From assembly GCA_002786025.1 (NCBI GenBank), contig NHNW01000013.1, forward strand, positions 496,001 through 560,000: a stretch of 64,000 nucleotides of DNA, read 5' to 3'. The notes beneath the pieces were generated by a model. That model was not told the origin of the DNA. It did no database searches and worked only from the letters and a program-made list of their open reading frames with translations. Shown here in pieces: positions 42,194 through 52,243 of this stretch (its first letter is position 1; each line of letters opens with the position of its first letter). This DNA is from Zasmidium citrigriseum. Its lineage: Eukaryota > Ascomycota > Dothideomycetes > Mycosphaerellales > Mycosphaerellaceae. The translations under genes were made by a program, and so were the position numbers.

Positions 42194-42589
42194 ATGTCTC
42201 TTCACACGCCCCCCGAATCCATCTCCCTCACAACCGCCTCCCTCCGCCTAGGCCCCAGGCCAACCCACATAGCCCTCGACCTAGCACTCAAACTCTCCCA
42301 CACCAACCACGCCCCCTCCCCTTTCCTCCCAGCCCTGCACGCAGCCTGCATCTACACAGCCTGGCACCTCACAAAAGCCTCCCCATCCGAAATGATAGCC
42401 GCCGAGAAGATCGCAGCCGCAGCAGGCTTGGATTCCAAGAACATGCGCCCCTTCTGGGAAGCCTACCGACTGATATGGGAGCAGAGATATGAGTTGGTGA
42501 CACGAGAAATCCTTTGTCACGGGGCGAGGATTGAGAATTTGCCAGAACCGATGCCAGTCGAGCGAGGTGACGAATATCAGTTTTGTTGA
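42194..42589 (+). CDS. Small cyclin/TFIIB-repeat-like family member (member 3)
   Basis: ATG 42194, 131 residues, apparently only the helical part of the family: SLRLGPRPTHIALDLALKL, then LHAACIYTAWHL, then EKIAAAAGLDSKNMRPFWEA. The AACIY..A..H block and the K/S..FW.AYR block match members 1 and 2. A possible acceptor (CCCCCAG) lies 4 nt upstream of the ATG, so a 5' exon carrying the Cys-rich part may be missing from this model. Its 3' end is about 90 bp from the convergent RSC gene. Function unknown. Confidence 0.55.
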   Translation: MSLHTPPESISLTTASLRLGPRPTHIALDLALKLSHTNHAPSPFLPALHAACIYTAWHLTKASPSEMIAAEKIAAAAGLDSKNMRPFWEAYRLIWEQRYELVTREILCHGARIENLPEPMPVERGDEYQFC

Positions 42590-42678
42590 AAGTTGATTGA
42601 AACTTGGTTGAAAGCTGATTGTTTGGTCTGGGTATCCTAATAAATACATCTTGCAAAGCAGCCCTTCCAGCAGGCTTT

Positions 42679-45294
42679 TTACTGAACCAGCCTAGAGTCC
42701 CAGTCATCTGCATAAAAGTCGCTGCCAAGCGTCACCTTGCGCACCTCGGCCCTCTTGCGCGCATTCTCTTCCATCAGCATCTTCCTCTTGATCTCGGTTT
42801 GTTGGGCTGCGCTGATGAGCGACATGTCTCGGTCGTCGAGTTCCCCTTTGACGGATGCTGCTAGCTGGGCATCGAGGACGCCAAGTGCCTTTCTTTTCAA
42901 GTCTTGTAGCTGTGCAGTAGTGCGCTGGCCTTCGTCAACACGTGCTTTCTTAACTGCTTGTTGCTCTTCTTCCTTGTGCTCATCACGCTCCTTACGCTTC
43001 TTGCTGAGCATTTCGGCACGGCGAGCCTTCTCGGCGAGGTAGCGAACACTATGACCTCGGGCGAGACCGTCTTCCTCGGCACTGACAGGAGGTGTGGTGA
43101 AGAATAGGACACGGTCAAAGGCATCGCGCTGATATTGCTTGCGTACCTCGGGCGGGATTGATAGATTGGCAGCGTCTGGCAGTGTGTAGACCTCGACCGG
43201 TGGAGGCTCGCGGTAGTTAGCCGTGGCTGGACGGGGAGGATAGGCGGCAGGATTGGGTGGAATAGACGGCTGATTGTACTGTGATTGAGGAGGAGCAATA
43301 GGTCTTGGCGGTGCAGCTTGGGACTGCTGAGGCGTGGATGGCTGTTGGTAGGAATGTTGCTGAGCGGACGGTGGGCGCTGAGCTGGAGAAGGGGCGACAG
43401 AATTCGGATACTGTGCGTACTGCTGATACTGTTGTGGTCGCGCAGGTGTGTAGTTCGGGTAGTTTTGCGCGATGCCAGTCGATGGCGGCCGGTTAGGCTG
43501 CGCTTGAGCAACAGCGGGAGTGTAGGTCTGGGAGGCGGGCGGGAGCTGTCGAGGCGGTGGTGTAGGCATCTTTGGCGGAGGCTCTGGCGTGGGCTCAGGT
43601 GGTGGCGAATCCTTTTCACCCCTGGGTCGCTTATGCACTGCTCCCACTTTGGGCGGCGCACCTTCAGCTCCCCATGATGCCAGGGGGAGATCATCAGTCT
43701 CCTTCTGCTCATCCTTTAGCAGGTACTTGATCGGGGACGGGAACTTCTTCATCTTGCGCGGGTAGTCATAGAGGTCCATCTCGTAGTCCTTGTCGCGAAC
43801 CTCGTCCGGCAAGCAACTGGCCCATGTCTTGATTGTGTTGAACTGGCCAAGCTGTTCGTTATACCGTGACTGGCAGACGTAGATCTCCGTACCTTGCGGC
43901 AAGCCCCTCGGTCGTCCCTTGAAGAACCTCGTGTAGAACATGATGAAGCATTTGCCCTCGACTTCTTCAATGTTGTGATCGCGGTATCTGCCGGTCTTTA
44001 CAACTTCATTGGGAAAGAAGTGCTTGTCGAAGCGATGGACGGTTTGCTCAGGTCGGTAGTACCAGCAGACATTAACCATGGACTGTCCGTTTGCTGCCTT
44101 GTATGTCCGGTAGATCTGCGCAGGGATGGGCTTGGTCAAGTCGTTCGGGTTCTGAATGTGTACCCAGTCGCCGACTTTGTAGAGCTCCCCGTTATGAAGA
44201 ATACCATTCGGCATTGGCATCTTCCCCTCGTCGTCTGCGAAAGACTCGTCAGGCTTAGCTACCTCCTCGTCGTATAAACGCTTGGCTTCCTCTTGCAAGG
44301 TTACAGCATCCTTGTAGATTTGGGAATCGTCCTGATTGTACTGCTTCGCGTTGTTGAACATCAAATTGACATCAGCCATGAAGTCGTCCAGAGTCTTGTA
44401 CTTTTTCCGCTTGACCTTGCGCTTGAGCTGGTCGTATGCCATGGGATTCTTAATCTCGGCATAATACTCCGGCATCTGCGCCTTGTCTGGCAATCGATCG
44501 AAGTGCTTGATCATGAGGGTGCTGCGGCCGTTCCTCGGTTTGCGGATTCCTTTCAAGATCGTCTGCATGCGAGCTTCCATGGGTGTGAGCAGCTTAGGCG
44601 GACGCCCTCGAGATCGCTTGCCGCCTTCCTGATCTTCTGCAGCTTCGCGCTTTGCTATCGATGCACCACTCCGTGCACCACGCCGCCTCTTCTTCCTGCC
44701 ATCGTCATCTTCATCTCCATCGTCGTCTTCATCCTCTTCGCCTTCCTCGTCTGACTCTTCCTCTTCCTCGCCGTCGCCCTCGGCTTCCTCGACCGGAGCA
44801 GGCTCATACGTGGGGATCTCGCCAAGGTCTGGCAGAGTCGCAACCTCCTGTGTAATGAGGCCGTCCTTCACAAGCATCTGCAATTGCTTCTCCAACTGTT
44901 CCTTCACCACCAGCGCATCTTGAAAAGCTCCACTCTCCGGCACGTTGAAGACTTGCGCATTGTGTGGTATCAATGCGAAATCGCGCACGAACTCGGCGAA
45001 GTTCTGGTACTGCTTCTGGTGGATCTTCTTCTTGATGGTGGACAGAGCCATGGGCTCTTTGATGGTGTCATAGTACTCGGGAATAACGCGCTTGTTGACC
45101 AGACGCTGGAAGAGCTTTGAGGGATCGAAGCCATCCTCGGTGCGGTAGTCGTAGATGGCATTGAGGACTTTGGACATGGCAGTCCATTCGGCGTCGGGGA
45201 TGTTGGATGCCTCGTTTTGCTGCTCGGTGGACGGGACGGGTGTCGAACTAGGACTCTTGTCGCGGCCCTTGGAGGGACGGCCTGGTCCAGCCAT
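42679..45294 (-). CDS. rsc1: RSC chromatin-remodelling complex subunit Rsc1/Rsc2 (two bromodomains, AT-hook, BAH)
   Basis: Single exon, 871 residues from ATG 45294 (start MAGPGRPSKGRD); the frame is open further upstream but without conserved sequence. Bromodomain 1 (about 37-130) has VNKRVIPEYYDTIKEPMALS and the acetyl-lysine-type Asn in FALIPHNAQVFN. An acidic block and an AT-hook (RSRGRPPKL) follow near residues 165-230. Bromodomain 2 (about 235-345) has YYAEIKNPMAY and MFNNAKQYN. A BAH domain (about 372-500) opens with YKVGDWVHIQNPND. The long Pro/Gln-rich tail ends in a charged helix. This order matches yeast Rsc1/2, nucleosome-reading subunits of the RSC remodeller. Confidence 0.92.
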   Translation of the reverse strand: MAGPGRPSKGRDKSPSSTPVPSTEQQNEASNIPDAEWTAMSKVLNAIYDYRTEDGFDPSKLFQRLVNKRVIPEYYDTIKEPMALSTIKKKIHQKQYQNFAEFVRDFALIPHNAQVFNVPESGAFQDALVVKEQLEKQLQMLVKDGLITQEVATLPDLGEIPTYEPAPVEEAEGDGEEEEESDEEGEEDEDDDGDEDDDGRKKRRRGARSGASIAKREAAEDQEGGKRSRGRPPKLLTPMEARMQTILKGIRKPRNGRSTLMIKHFDRLPDKAQMPEYYAEIKNPMAYDQLKRKVKRKKYKTLDDFMADVNLMFNNAKQYNQDDSQIYKDAVTLQEEAKRLYDEEVAKPDESFADDEGKMPMPNGILHNGELYKVGDWVHIQNPNDLTKPIPAQIYRTYKAANGQSMVNVCWYYRPEQTVHRFDKHFFPNEVVKTGRYRDHNIEEVEGKCFIMFYTRFFKGRPRGLPQGTEIYVCQSRYNEQLGQFNTIKTWASCLPDEVRDKDYEMDLYDYPRKMKKFPSPIKYLLKDEQKETDDLPLASWGAEGAPPKVGAVHKRPRGEKDSPPPEPTPEPPPKMPTPPPRQLPPASQTYTPAVAQAQPNRPPSTGIAQNYPNYTPARPQQYQQYAQYPNSVAPSPAQRPPSAQQHSYQQPSTPQQSQAAPPRPIAPPQSQYNQPSIPPNPAAYPPRPATANYREPPPVEVYTLPDAANLSIPPEVRKQYQRDAFDRVLFFTTPPVSAEEDGLARGHSVRYLAEKARRAEMLSKKRKERDEHKEEEQQAVKKARVDEGQRTTAQLQDLKRKALGVLDAQLAASVKGELDDRDMSLISAAQQTEIKRKMLMEENARKRAEVRKVTLGSDFYADDWDSRLVQ

Positions 45295-45742
45295 GGCTGC
45301 GGCGGTGCTGTGAAAGCGGGTGGTGAAAGTCGGCGACGGCGATGTTTGATGCGATGCGCGAGGTTGGAGACGCGCGCCTGGCCCTTGCAGCTTTAGCGAG
45401 CGGGAGAGGTGCGGGAGCGGCCGGATCTTCCCGCTGAGCACGTGCGCATCATTCACTTGCCCGGCATTACTAACGTTCTTGTGGAACTGAACAGAACACT
45501 GCATCATCATCTGCTTGCTCCATCTGACTTCATCTGCTGATACAAACTCGACACGTCGACAAACAAAGATTGCACCCTGACCTCATTCTCCGACTCTGCC
45601 CAGGGAAGCCACCCCCTCGACAGCACATTCCTCCGGAGCCAGGACTCGACCTTGCTCTTGCTGGATAACACCCTTATTCAAGCCAACCCATCCAAGTACA
45701 CACAGTCCCGAGATCTGAAGACTCTCCTTTTGAAGTATCGCC

Positions 45743-46810
45743 ATGACTGGCGCCATCCGGCTTCGAGTCCGTGGCCCGCAAGGAGTGGCGACCATCAGCA
45801 TCGACTCCGAGGCACCATGGAGTCAACTCTTCTACGAGATCTCCGAAAAGACCGGAGTTGCTGATTTCGACATCAAATATGGATACCCTCCGCAGCCATT
45901 CAATACCGAGTCGATAGATGGCCAGACCAAGCTTTGCGACCTGCCTTACAAGCTCAACGGCGAACAATTCACTATCGCACCTCGAGATGTCCAGAAGAAG
46001 TTGTCAGATCCGATGGATGGCACCGCGCGAGCGCCAGAGACTGTGAAATCTTTGCCATCGCAAAGCCTGACTTCGCCACCACAGCACAAGAAGGCTGACT
46101 TTCCAGATCAGCCACTTGGCCTCACGAGGAAGAAGCGGCCTGATGTCGAGAGCGATCCTCCTGAGGTACCAGTTCCGCTGCTAGACGGCGTGATGGTCCT
46201 TCGCGTAATGCCTGACGACAACTCATGCATGTTCCGAGCACTCTCATCCGCCGTCATGGGACCAGCTTTAGACGGCATGACCGAACTGCGATCACTCGTC
46301 GCCCAAACCATTCAGTCACAGCCGGAACTCTACACGGAAGGCATGCTGGAGAAGAAGCCGGCCGACTACTGCCGGTGGATCCAACGCGAGGACAGCTGGG
46401 GCGGTGGCATAGAACTTTCCATCCTCAGCCAGCAATTCGACATCGAGATCTGCAGCATCAACGTCCAGGACTTGCGAGTCGACGTCTTCAACGAGGGAAA
46501 GCCGACCAGATGTATTCTCGTATACTCAGGCATTCATTACGATGTGTGCGCTGTCTCGCCCTACAGTGGAGCGGATCCGGAGTTCGATCGCAAGGTCTTC
46601 GATGTTGTTCGGATGGAGGGCGAAGAGATCGATGGAGGCGCCTTGGAGGCGGCTCGAGAGCTTTGCAAAGGCTTGCAGAGCAGACACTATTTCACCGACA
46701 CCCATGGCTTCTCCTTGAAGTGCAACCAATGCGGCCAAGGAGGCAACGGACAACAATGGGCCGTCGAGCATGCGAGGACTACAGGACACGGAGACTTTGG
46801 CGAGGGATGA
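45743..46810 (+). CDS. otu1: Otu1/YOD1-type deubiquitinase
   Basis: Single exon, 355 residues. The N-terminal UBX-like domain (1-85) starts IRLRVRGPQGVATISI and would contact Cdc48/p97. The OTU domain (about 150-285) has the catalytic motif MPDDNSCMFRALSSAV with Cys as nucleophile, a conserved WIQREDSWGGGIELSIL block and the catalytic His in YSGIHYD. A C2H2-type finger ends the protein (LKCNQCGQ ... HARTTGH). Otu1 trims ubiquitin chains on substrates processed by the Cdc48 machinery, for example in ER-associated degradation. All catalytic residues are present and the length fits the family. Confidence 0.93.
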   Translation: MTGAIRLRVRGPQGVATISIDSEAPWSQLFYEISEKTGVADFDIKYGYPPQPFNTESIDGQTKLCDLPYKLNGEQFTIAPRDVQKKLSDPMDGTARAPETVKSLPSQSLTSPPQHKKADFPDQPLGLTRKKRPDVESDPPEVPVPLLDGVMVLRVMPDDNSCMFRALSSAVMGPALDGMTELRSLVAQTIQSQPELYTEGMLEKKPADYCRWIQREDSWGGGIELSILSQQFDIEICSINVQDLRVDVFNEGKPTRCILVYSGIHYDVCAVSPYSGADPEFDRKVFDVVRMEGEEIDGGALEAARELCKGLQSRHYFTDTHGFSLKCNQCGQGGNGQQWAVEHARTTGHGDFGEG

Positions 46811-46867
46811 ACGAAAGATGGAACGAGTCGATGATTTACGACTACAGCAGGCAGCATCGCCAGGCAG

Positions 46868-47580
46868 ATGCCTCAGGTTTTTGAACTGGCTTGCTTCACT
46901 GAGTCACACCATAGAATCCTTCCGGCCGAGCTTCGCCAGTCCACAATGATTGTATATCGGGCAAAAGACAATGAGTGCCATCTCAGGGAAGTAGCTCCGA
47001 CAAATCAAAAACAAAGGTTAAAGCTGAGGTTTCTCATCCTAAGTCGAAGCGGTTCGATTCCGTGCAATGTCATTTCGATGGCACTTCCCTTTTGCAATTT
47101 CCTTTTTGCATTTCTCCAGAATGATCCTATCCCCACAATCTCATGATCCCTCTCCAACATTCCATAGACTCGAACAATGGCAGGATCGATGCTGTGATCT
47201 CGGGGAGTCCATCTCAACGACCCTGGCCTTTCTCAGACGTTCCGCTTCTCTGATCGGTGGCATATTCGATGCTGCCGATTTGGAGATGCCATCAACCTTC
47301 GTCCAGCTTTGCATCCCTCTGATAGATGGCAGGATCGACGGGCGACATTGGTGCCTCAGGTTTGGAACCGACCTCACTGACTCACCGAATCCTTCCGGCC
47401 GAACTTCGCAGACGACGATGGTGACTGTATATGACTCAAAAGAAAACAAACGATATCTCAGGGAAGTAGCTCCAATCAAAGGTTAAGACTCGGGGTTTCC
47501 CACTCTAGGTTGAAACGGTTCAATTCCGTCTGTCATTTCGATGGCGCTTCCCTTTTGCCATTTCTTTTTCATTTCATTTC
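46868..47580 (+). repeat. Pair of diverged ~230-bp direct repeats with a tRNA-B-box-like sequence
   Basis: Copy 1 spans about 46868-47105 and copy 2 about 47350-47580, starting 482 bp apart. Shared blocks in order: TGCCTCAGGTTT; GAATCCTTCCGGCCGA; TGTATATtyG; ATCTCAGGGAAGTAGCTCC; AAAGGTTAA; GTTTC; a GGTTCGATTCC (copy 1) or GGTTCAATTCC (copy 2) block; GTCATTTCGATGGC; CTTCCCTTTTGC. The GGTTCRATTCC block is a near-perfect pol III B box and GTAGCTC is A-box-like, 60-70 bp upstream. A full tRNA cloverleaf does not form. A tRNA-derived SINE or duplicated tRNA relic is possible; no poly-A/T tail or clear target-site duplication was identified. Confidence 0.5.
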
Positions 47581-47903
47581 AAGACAACAACGTTTCGTTC
47601 TCGCGCACGCTTTCGTTTCCAAAGGCTTTTGTTGCTCGTGTCAATAGCACGGTCGGTGGCATGAAGATCGGGATCGCTCTGCTCATTCCCATCGACCTTT
47701 TGTTTTGCCACCCTCTCTCTCCATATTCGAATCCTTGAACCAAGATCGTTCCATTTTCGCCAATACTCTCATTCCCAAACTCTCTCATAACTCTCAACAG
47801 CAGAACAATCAACAACAAGCGGCTCGAAAATCCAATCTCCACAATCCCCTCCCTTGTCAAACCCTCCATTCCCCCTCTCGACAGCACAATCGCCACCACC
47901 AAA

Positions 47904-48497
47904 TCAGAGATCCTCCTCAACCTTCCTCCTCTTATTCGCAAAAGAGAGCACACTCCCCGCAGCCCTCTTCACCCCCTTCATAGCCTTCTTCACAACTTCC
48001 ATCCCGCTTTCCTCCCTTCTAGCCCTCTTCCCGCTAGTGCCCTTCACACCGCCCGGAAACCAAATCTCACACTCCTGCATTACAAGCGAAGATACACTCG
48101 TCTGCGGCGAAGGAGTAGGTGAAGGTGCTTGACGAGGGTGTAGGAAGGAGAACTCCCTCTGCGGCATCGTGCGCTGGATGAGTTCACGCACGGCGAGGAC
48201 TTGCGCGTACGACCCGGTGCCAGGGGTTGTGGCGAGAGCCCAGCCCTCCAGCGTGAGGGTTTCGTTGTGGAGGAGGGCCTTTGCCAGGGCGAGAGAGGTG
48301 AGGGCGTCGAACTTCATCTCTTCGTCCATCTCGATCTCCGTTGGCGAGGCATGGTCTTGGACCCATGGTGGGCTTGTTGAGAGGCTTGGATTGTTGGAGA
48401 TGCTTGGGGATGCCATCGTGTATACTTGAGTGAAGTTGTATTCTTGTGAACTTGGTTGAGGCGAGTGAGGGCGTGTGTGATGTGAACTGTCTGGCAT
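47904..48497 (-). CDS. Hypothetical protein, 197 residues, basic C-terminus
   Basis: Single frame with ATG 48497; an internal ATG at 48416 (MASPSIS) is an alternative start. The first 50 residues are Ser/Pro-rich, the middle has an Asp/Glu/Leu-rich helix (EEMKFDALTSLALAKALLHN), and the C-terminus is strongly basic with repeated Lys/Arg (ending NKRRKVEED), resembling a nuclear localisation signal. No family is recognised. Promoter-like CA/GT-rich sequence lies upstream, and the next small gene starts about 310 bp away in the opposite direction. Confidence 0.5.
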   Translation of the reverse strand: MPDSSHHTRPHSPQPSSQEYNFTQVYTMASPSISNNPSLSTSPPWVQDHASPTEIEMDEEMKFDALTSLALAKALLHNETLTLEGWALATTPGTGSYAQVLAVRELIQRTMPQREFSFLHPRQAPSPTPSPQTSVSSLVMQECEIWFPGGVKGTSGKRARREESGMEVVKKAMKGVKRAAGSVLSFANKRRKVEEDL

Positions 48498-48808
48498 GTG
48501 AGGAGGGCTCTATGGTGGTATATATAGCTGGGATTGTGAGAGGTGAAGGGGCTGTGCTAAATTATGGAATTCTGAGATCGAGTGAAGGTAAGCGGTAATC
48601 TCACATCGTTGAGTTGCTGCTTCACAAATTCGAGAATTAAGGAGTAATACTAAAGTCACCTCCAGCGCAGTCACTTCCCTTCCTCCTTCAAATCCAACAA
48701 CACATACACCACATCGTACAACACCTCACAATCAATGTAAGTCTCTCCTCCTCACCTCACCTCAAAACATCCTAACCTCCCTCCAGCACCACAACCACCA
48801 ACAACATC

Positions 48809-49094
48809 ATGGACGCACAAACCGGTACCTTCCTCCCCCTGCTGCCACGAGCTCCAGCAGCAACACTCGCTAAACCGCGAGCAGACTCCCACACCGGTCG
48901 CGAAGAGGTACACACCCTCCTCCCTCCTTACCTTCCCACCAAGCCATTAAGCTAACTTATGCCAGACCCGTCCCATCCTCAACGACCCAGCCAAAGCCAA
49001 AGAATGGCACGAGAAGCAGGAGAAATTGATCGAAGGGTACAAGAAGGTCAACGATGGGTACTCGAAAGTGGGAATATGGTTGAAATTGCTGTAA
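48809..49094 (+). CDS. Small two-exon hypothetical protein, 75 residues
   Basis: Exons 48809-48907 and 48966-49094; the 58-nt intron has a GTACAC donor, a GCTAAC branch point and TGCCAG acceptor. A second, 5'-UTR intron is likely at 48737-48786 (GTAAGT, CCTAAC, CTCCAG). The protein has a Leu/Pro/Ala-rich start and a charged helix (AKEWHEKQEKLIEGYKKVND). No known family. It is too short to be found by size alone; two well-formed introns are the evidence. Confidence 0.55.
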
Positions 49095-49584
49095 TTTCTG
49101 GGCAGAAGGAGGACTTTGTGGGCGGGAGGAGGGTTAATAGAGTTCTTTTGGTCAGCAAGCCTTGTTAGGTACTAGCGAGCTTTAAGCGCAGCCTGGCCCA
49201 TGGATTCGCTTCACTTGTACCAAACTTTCACATGCACTCGCCTATACAGGCTATTAGCTAGTAATATAAGAATTCTGGGATTGGACAAACGTAAGCAGAG
49301 CCTCACACCACCCGTGCGAGATATTCTGATGTGTGCGCTGCACTGCCCGGGTGAAATATGTGAGAATGGGATATATCTCACCCTCTCTGTGTCTCTATCC
49401 CCGTCTCTTGTTCTCTACAATCTTCCATCAAACAGCCCTTCGACTGCTCAGACAAACGTACGAATCTCGGGGATAGCAGCAACATCCACACAAGTGACTT
49501 CCCATCGAACGAGTAACTTCCCGGCGGTAAGGCCCTCACCTCACCATGTTGATATCACCTCGCTAACCTCCCTCACTCTAGAAA

Positions 49585-49943
49585 ATGCCTCCTTATACAA
49601 TCAGCGCTGGGACGCCTAATTCCGCGGAGGGCGTGAGACACGTGCGCTGGGCGGACATCGAAGACGTAAGTCCATTCACCTCCCACGTAGCCGAAATGCG
49701 CTGATCGGATTGTAGCAGCTCCATCAAATCCAGCGTCCTGCTCCTCCGGTGGATAAGACCTCACCCAAATGGCACCAGCGCATCGGCGAGAAATGCCGTC
49801 ATGTGAAGAGCGCAGTGAAAGATCTCGTCTCCAGGCGCAAAAGCAAAAGTGAAAGTGAAGAGAAAGAACCAGAGTATAGTCTGACGTGGGAGGAGTATAT
49901 GGGGGATATGGGGAAGTTGAAGTATTTTGCTTATATGAAATAG
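49585..49943 (+). CDS. Small two-exon hypothetical protein, about 101 residues
   Basis: Exons 49585-49665 and 49719-49943; intron 53 nt (GTAAGT..GTAGCAG), with an alternative acceptor 3 nt earlier adding one Gln. A 5'-UTR intron is likely at about 49526-49580 (GTAAGG, GCTAAC, TCTAG), ending just before the ATG. The product is basic in the middle (VSRRKSKSESEEKE) and ends in EEYMGDMGKLKYFAYMK. No family recognised. The leader-intron layout is like that of the small gene at 48809. It converges on the dioxygenase gene with stops 50 bp apart. Confidence 0.55.
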
Positions 49944-49992
49944 ACATGAATAGATAGAGATGAATGGTAATGATAATGTATATTGAAAACAA

Positions 49993-51237
49993 CTACTCAG
50001 CATCAATCGGCGCCCTTGGCGGCGTATCGTTCACTTGCACTCCCCCTCGTTTCCTGTGTTGCGAATCCGAGAAGGGCAGTTTCCAACCGCCTTCTGTCTC
50101 TGGCGTGGCGAGCCACAAGCGCATCAAATGCCGTCGGGGTGCTGGTGGTGGGTAGTCTTTGTACGCTGTTCGGGAGTGGAGTACGTGTTCGTTGCTGAGA
50201 AACTGGATGTCGCCGATATCCAAGATCATGTGCAGGGATAGACGCATGCAGGTATCTTCCAGGACTTGCGCGGCTTTCTCCTGCGCGGGGGAGAGTGGTG
50301 GGATGAGGCCCTGTGATGAGAACCGCGTGAGGGATTTGACGTAGTAGGGGTCCCATTTTGTGTAGACTCGTGGGTTTGGACCGGTTTCGAGGTAGAAGAC
50401 GGGTTGCTTTGTCCATTGTTCTTGACCGGTGGAGACCTCGCCTTTGCGGTCGAAGTACCAGATTGGTTGGCAGAGGGTTTCTGCGACGTCGGGGTGTTCT
50501 TTTTGGATTGTGTTGAAGACGTGGTGCGAGGAGACGATGTCTGACTCACCACCCTCGAGGGCTTTTGCAACGCAGAGAAGGCCGACGATGTCGCAGTCGT
50601 CTGCATGGAAGAATTGTCTGGCTGTTGTGCGGTAGATGCGAACCTTGTCGATCTGGGTGGGATCGGCTCCTGTGTCCTTCACATGCCCGAGGACGTGGCC
50701 AAGCCCGTTCTGGGAGACGAAGTAGCCGAGATACGTGCCCAGTCCCATGTATGCCACGGCGCTCTTGTGGTTGCCCCAGGCTTCAACGGGGAAGCCTTTG
50801 AACAGGATAAAGCCCTTGCCATTCAGCAACTCATTGCGCATAGCCGTGAGATGCGGTCCCATGTTTGGAAGAGGGAATTTCTCCTATCTCAATGTCAGAT
50901 GCTGTTTCATTTGCCACTCGCAGTCATATCTCACCTTCGTGATACCAGTCATTGGTGTTCCTGAAGCCAAGAAGTCGTCTGCTGCTTTGCCCATCTCCGC
51001 AACCTCCTCGTCGCTGAATCGATGCGTCCATCTCTCTGGGTTGTTCTGATAGTCCTCCGCCTTCCACACAGTTGGGCCCGTGATTTCCTTGGGAAACTCG
51101 CTGTATGGTCGAATTTGGTCATAGTTGGGCGAGGTCTGCCCACTCGTCTTGATGCCATCTGGGAAGATAGCTTTCGAAGGCTTGTCGTAGTTGAAGAGCG
51201 GAGGCTCAACAGGCGTTTCCGTGAGAGCTGGTGCCAT
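49993..51237 (-). CDS. TauD/TfdA-type Fe(II)/2-oxoglutarate dioxygenase
   Basis: Exons 51237-50935 and 50883-49993; intron 51 nt (GTGAGA..GATAG); 397 residues. The iron-binding HxD appears in ARQFFHADDCDIVG, the distal His in NEHVLHSRTAYKDY and the 2-oxoglutarate-binding Arg in PRRHLMRLWLA. The family includes taurine dioxygenase, clavaminate synthase-like and fungal oxygenases of unknown substrate. All metal ligands are present, so the enzyme should be active. No neighbouring catabolic genes point to a substrate. The N-terminal 100 residues (with ITGPTVWKAEDY) are a known extension of fungal members. Confidence 0.87.
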
Positions 51238-52243
51238 GATGTCTTATCAATCCAGTCCAAGAAAGATTATTCTTGTCGTCGAACAGCTGTGCCAAGTGAT
51301 ACCTCAATCGATGATCCTCAGCGGTCTTCAGCGTCGTATAAAACAACAGAGCAACACCGTAAACCAGAATGGAAGACATCTTCGCGAGGGGCAGGGAGGG
51401 GTCGTATATATGTATCAGGCGATAAGCGGGCAGTCGGGCAGGGAGCTCTGCTTCCTTCAATCTCTCGAGGCGGGTGTTGCGTAAGAAGTAGCACTCGATG
51501 TAAGGTACCGTGGACAGACATGGTTAAAAGTGGTCGGTCAGACTGCGATTGCGCAAAGGCGAGTCCAATCGCGACAATTGACGTGATCGCATGCGGTGCT
51601 TGGCCAGCAGGGGATCAGCCGAAGTCAATGCCTGCTTTGTGGAGGTCTTATTGGGGCCGGCTCGTCGGGTGAAGAAATCCATCTGCGGGTCGTCGGATGG
51701 AGTGAGGAAGCTGAGATGGTATCATTTTGGCAGCGGATGGCGGTCACCATCGGTCGAGATAGCCACGATAATGGATGCCGATGTCGTTTCTCCAGAGAAG
51801 TGAGAGTTCATGTGATACAGGCCCAGGTCAATCGTTTTCTTGGCTCCGGATCAGAGTTTCGTCTTCGTCATTGTGCTTGCTTGCTCGCGTGCTCTCCGGC
51901 CGATTGCATGTGAAAGTTTGACCACTCGTGACAGGCCTGGGGTAAGTGAATGAAATGTTTCGCGTCTATACATCATCGAGCGAGATGCATGTGGCAGAAC
52001 CCGTTGATGATGAGGCACAAAACAAGCTGGGCTTGCGTGCCTCGCGTTGATTGGAGCATCCCGCGGTGCTGCGGCTGAGTGATGGTCGAGGCCTCGGATG
52101 GCGTAGGTACCGCCAGGCCACATGATAGGCGCAGCATCACTGCTGTCCTGCGGTGCTGCGAGAGGCAGTAAGGCTCCAAGAGCTGGGCACTCCCTTCACT
52201 CCATACGACAGCCACGAGGCGCAACTTGTATGACCCGGGCAAG
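51238..52243. other. 1-kb divergent intergenic region
   Basis: Promoters of the dioxygenase (minus) and of the gene at 52244 (plus). Frames here, including a plus-strand one that starts inside the dioxygenase exon and runs to 51672, look random. No repeats or structured RNA seen. Confidence 0.45.

Noticed and set aside
47000..47070. Intact tRNA gene at the B-box-like sequence
   Set aside because: The T-arm is plausible but the D-arm and acceptor stem do not pair in either copy; treated as a tRNA-like repeat.
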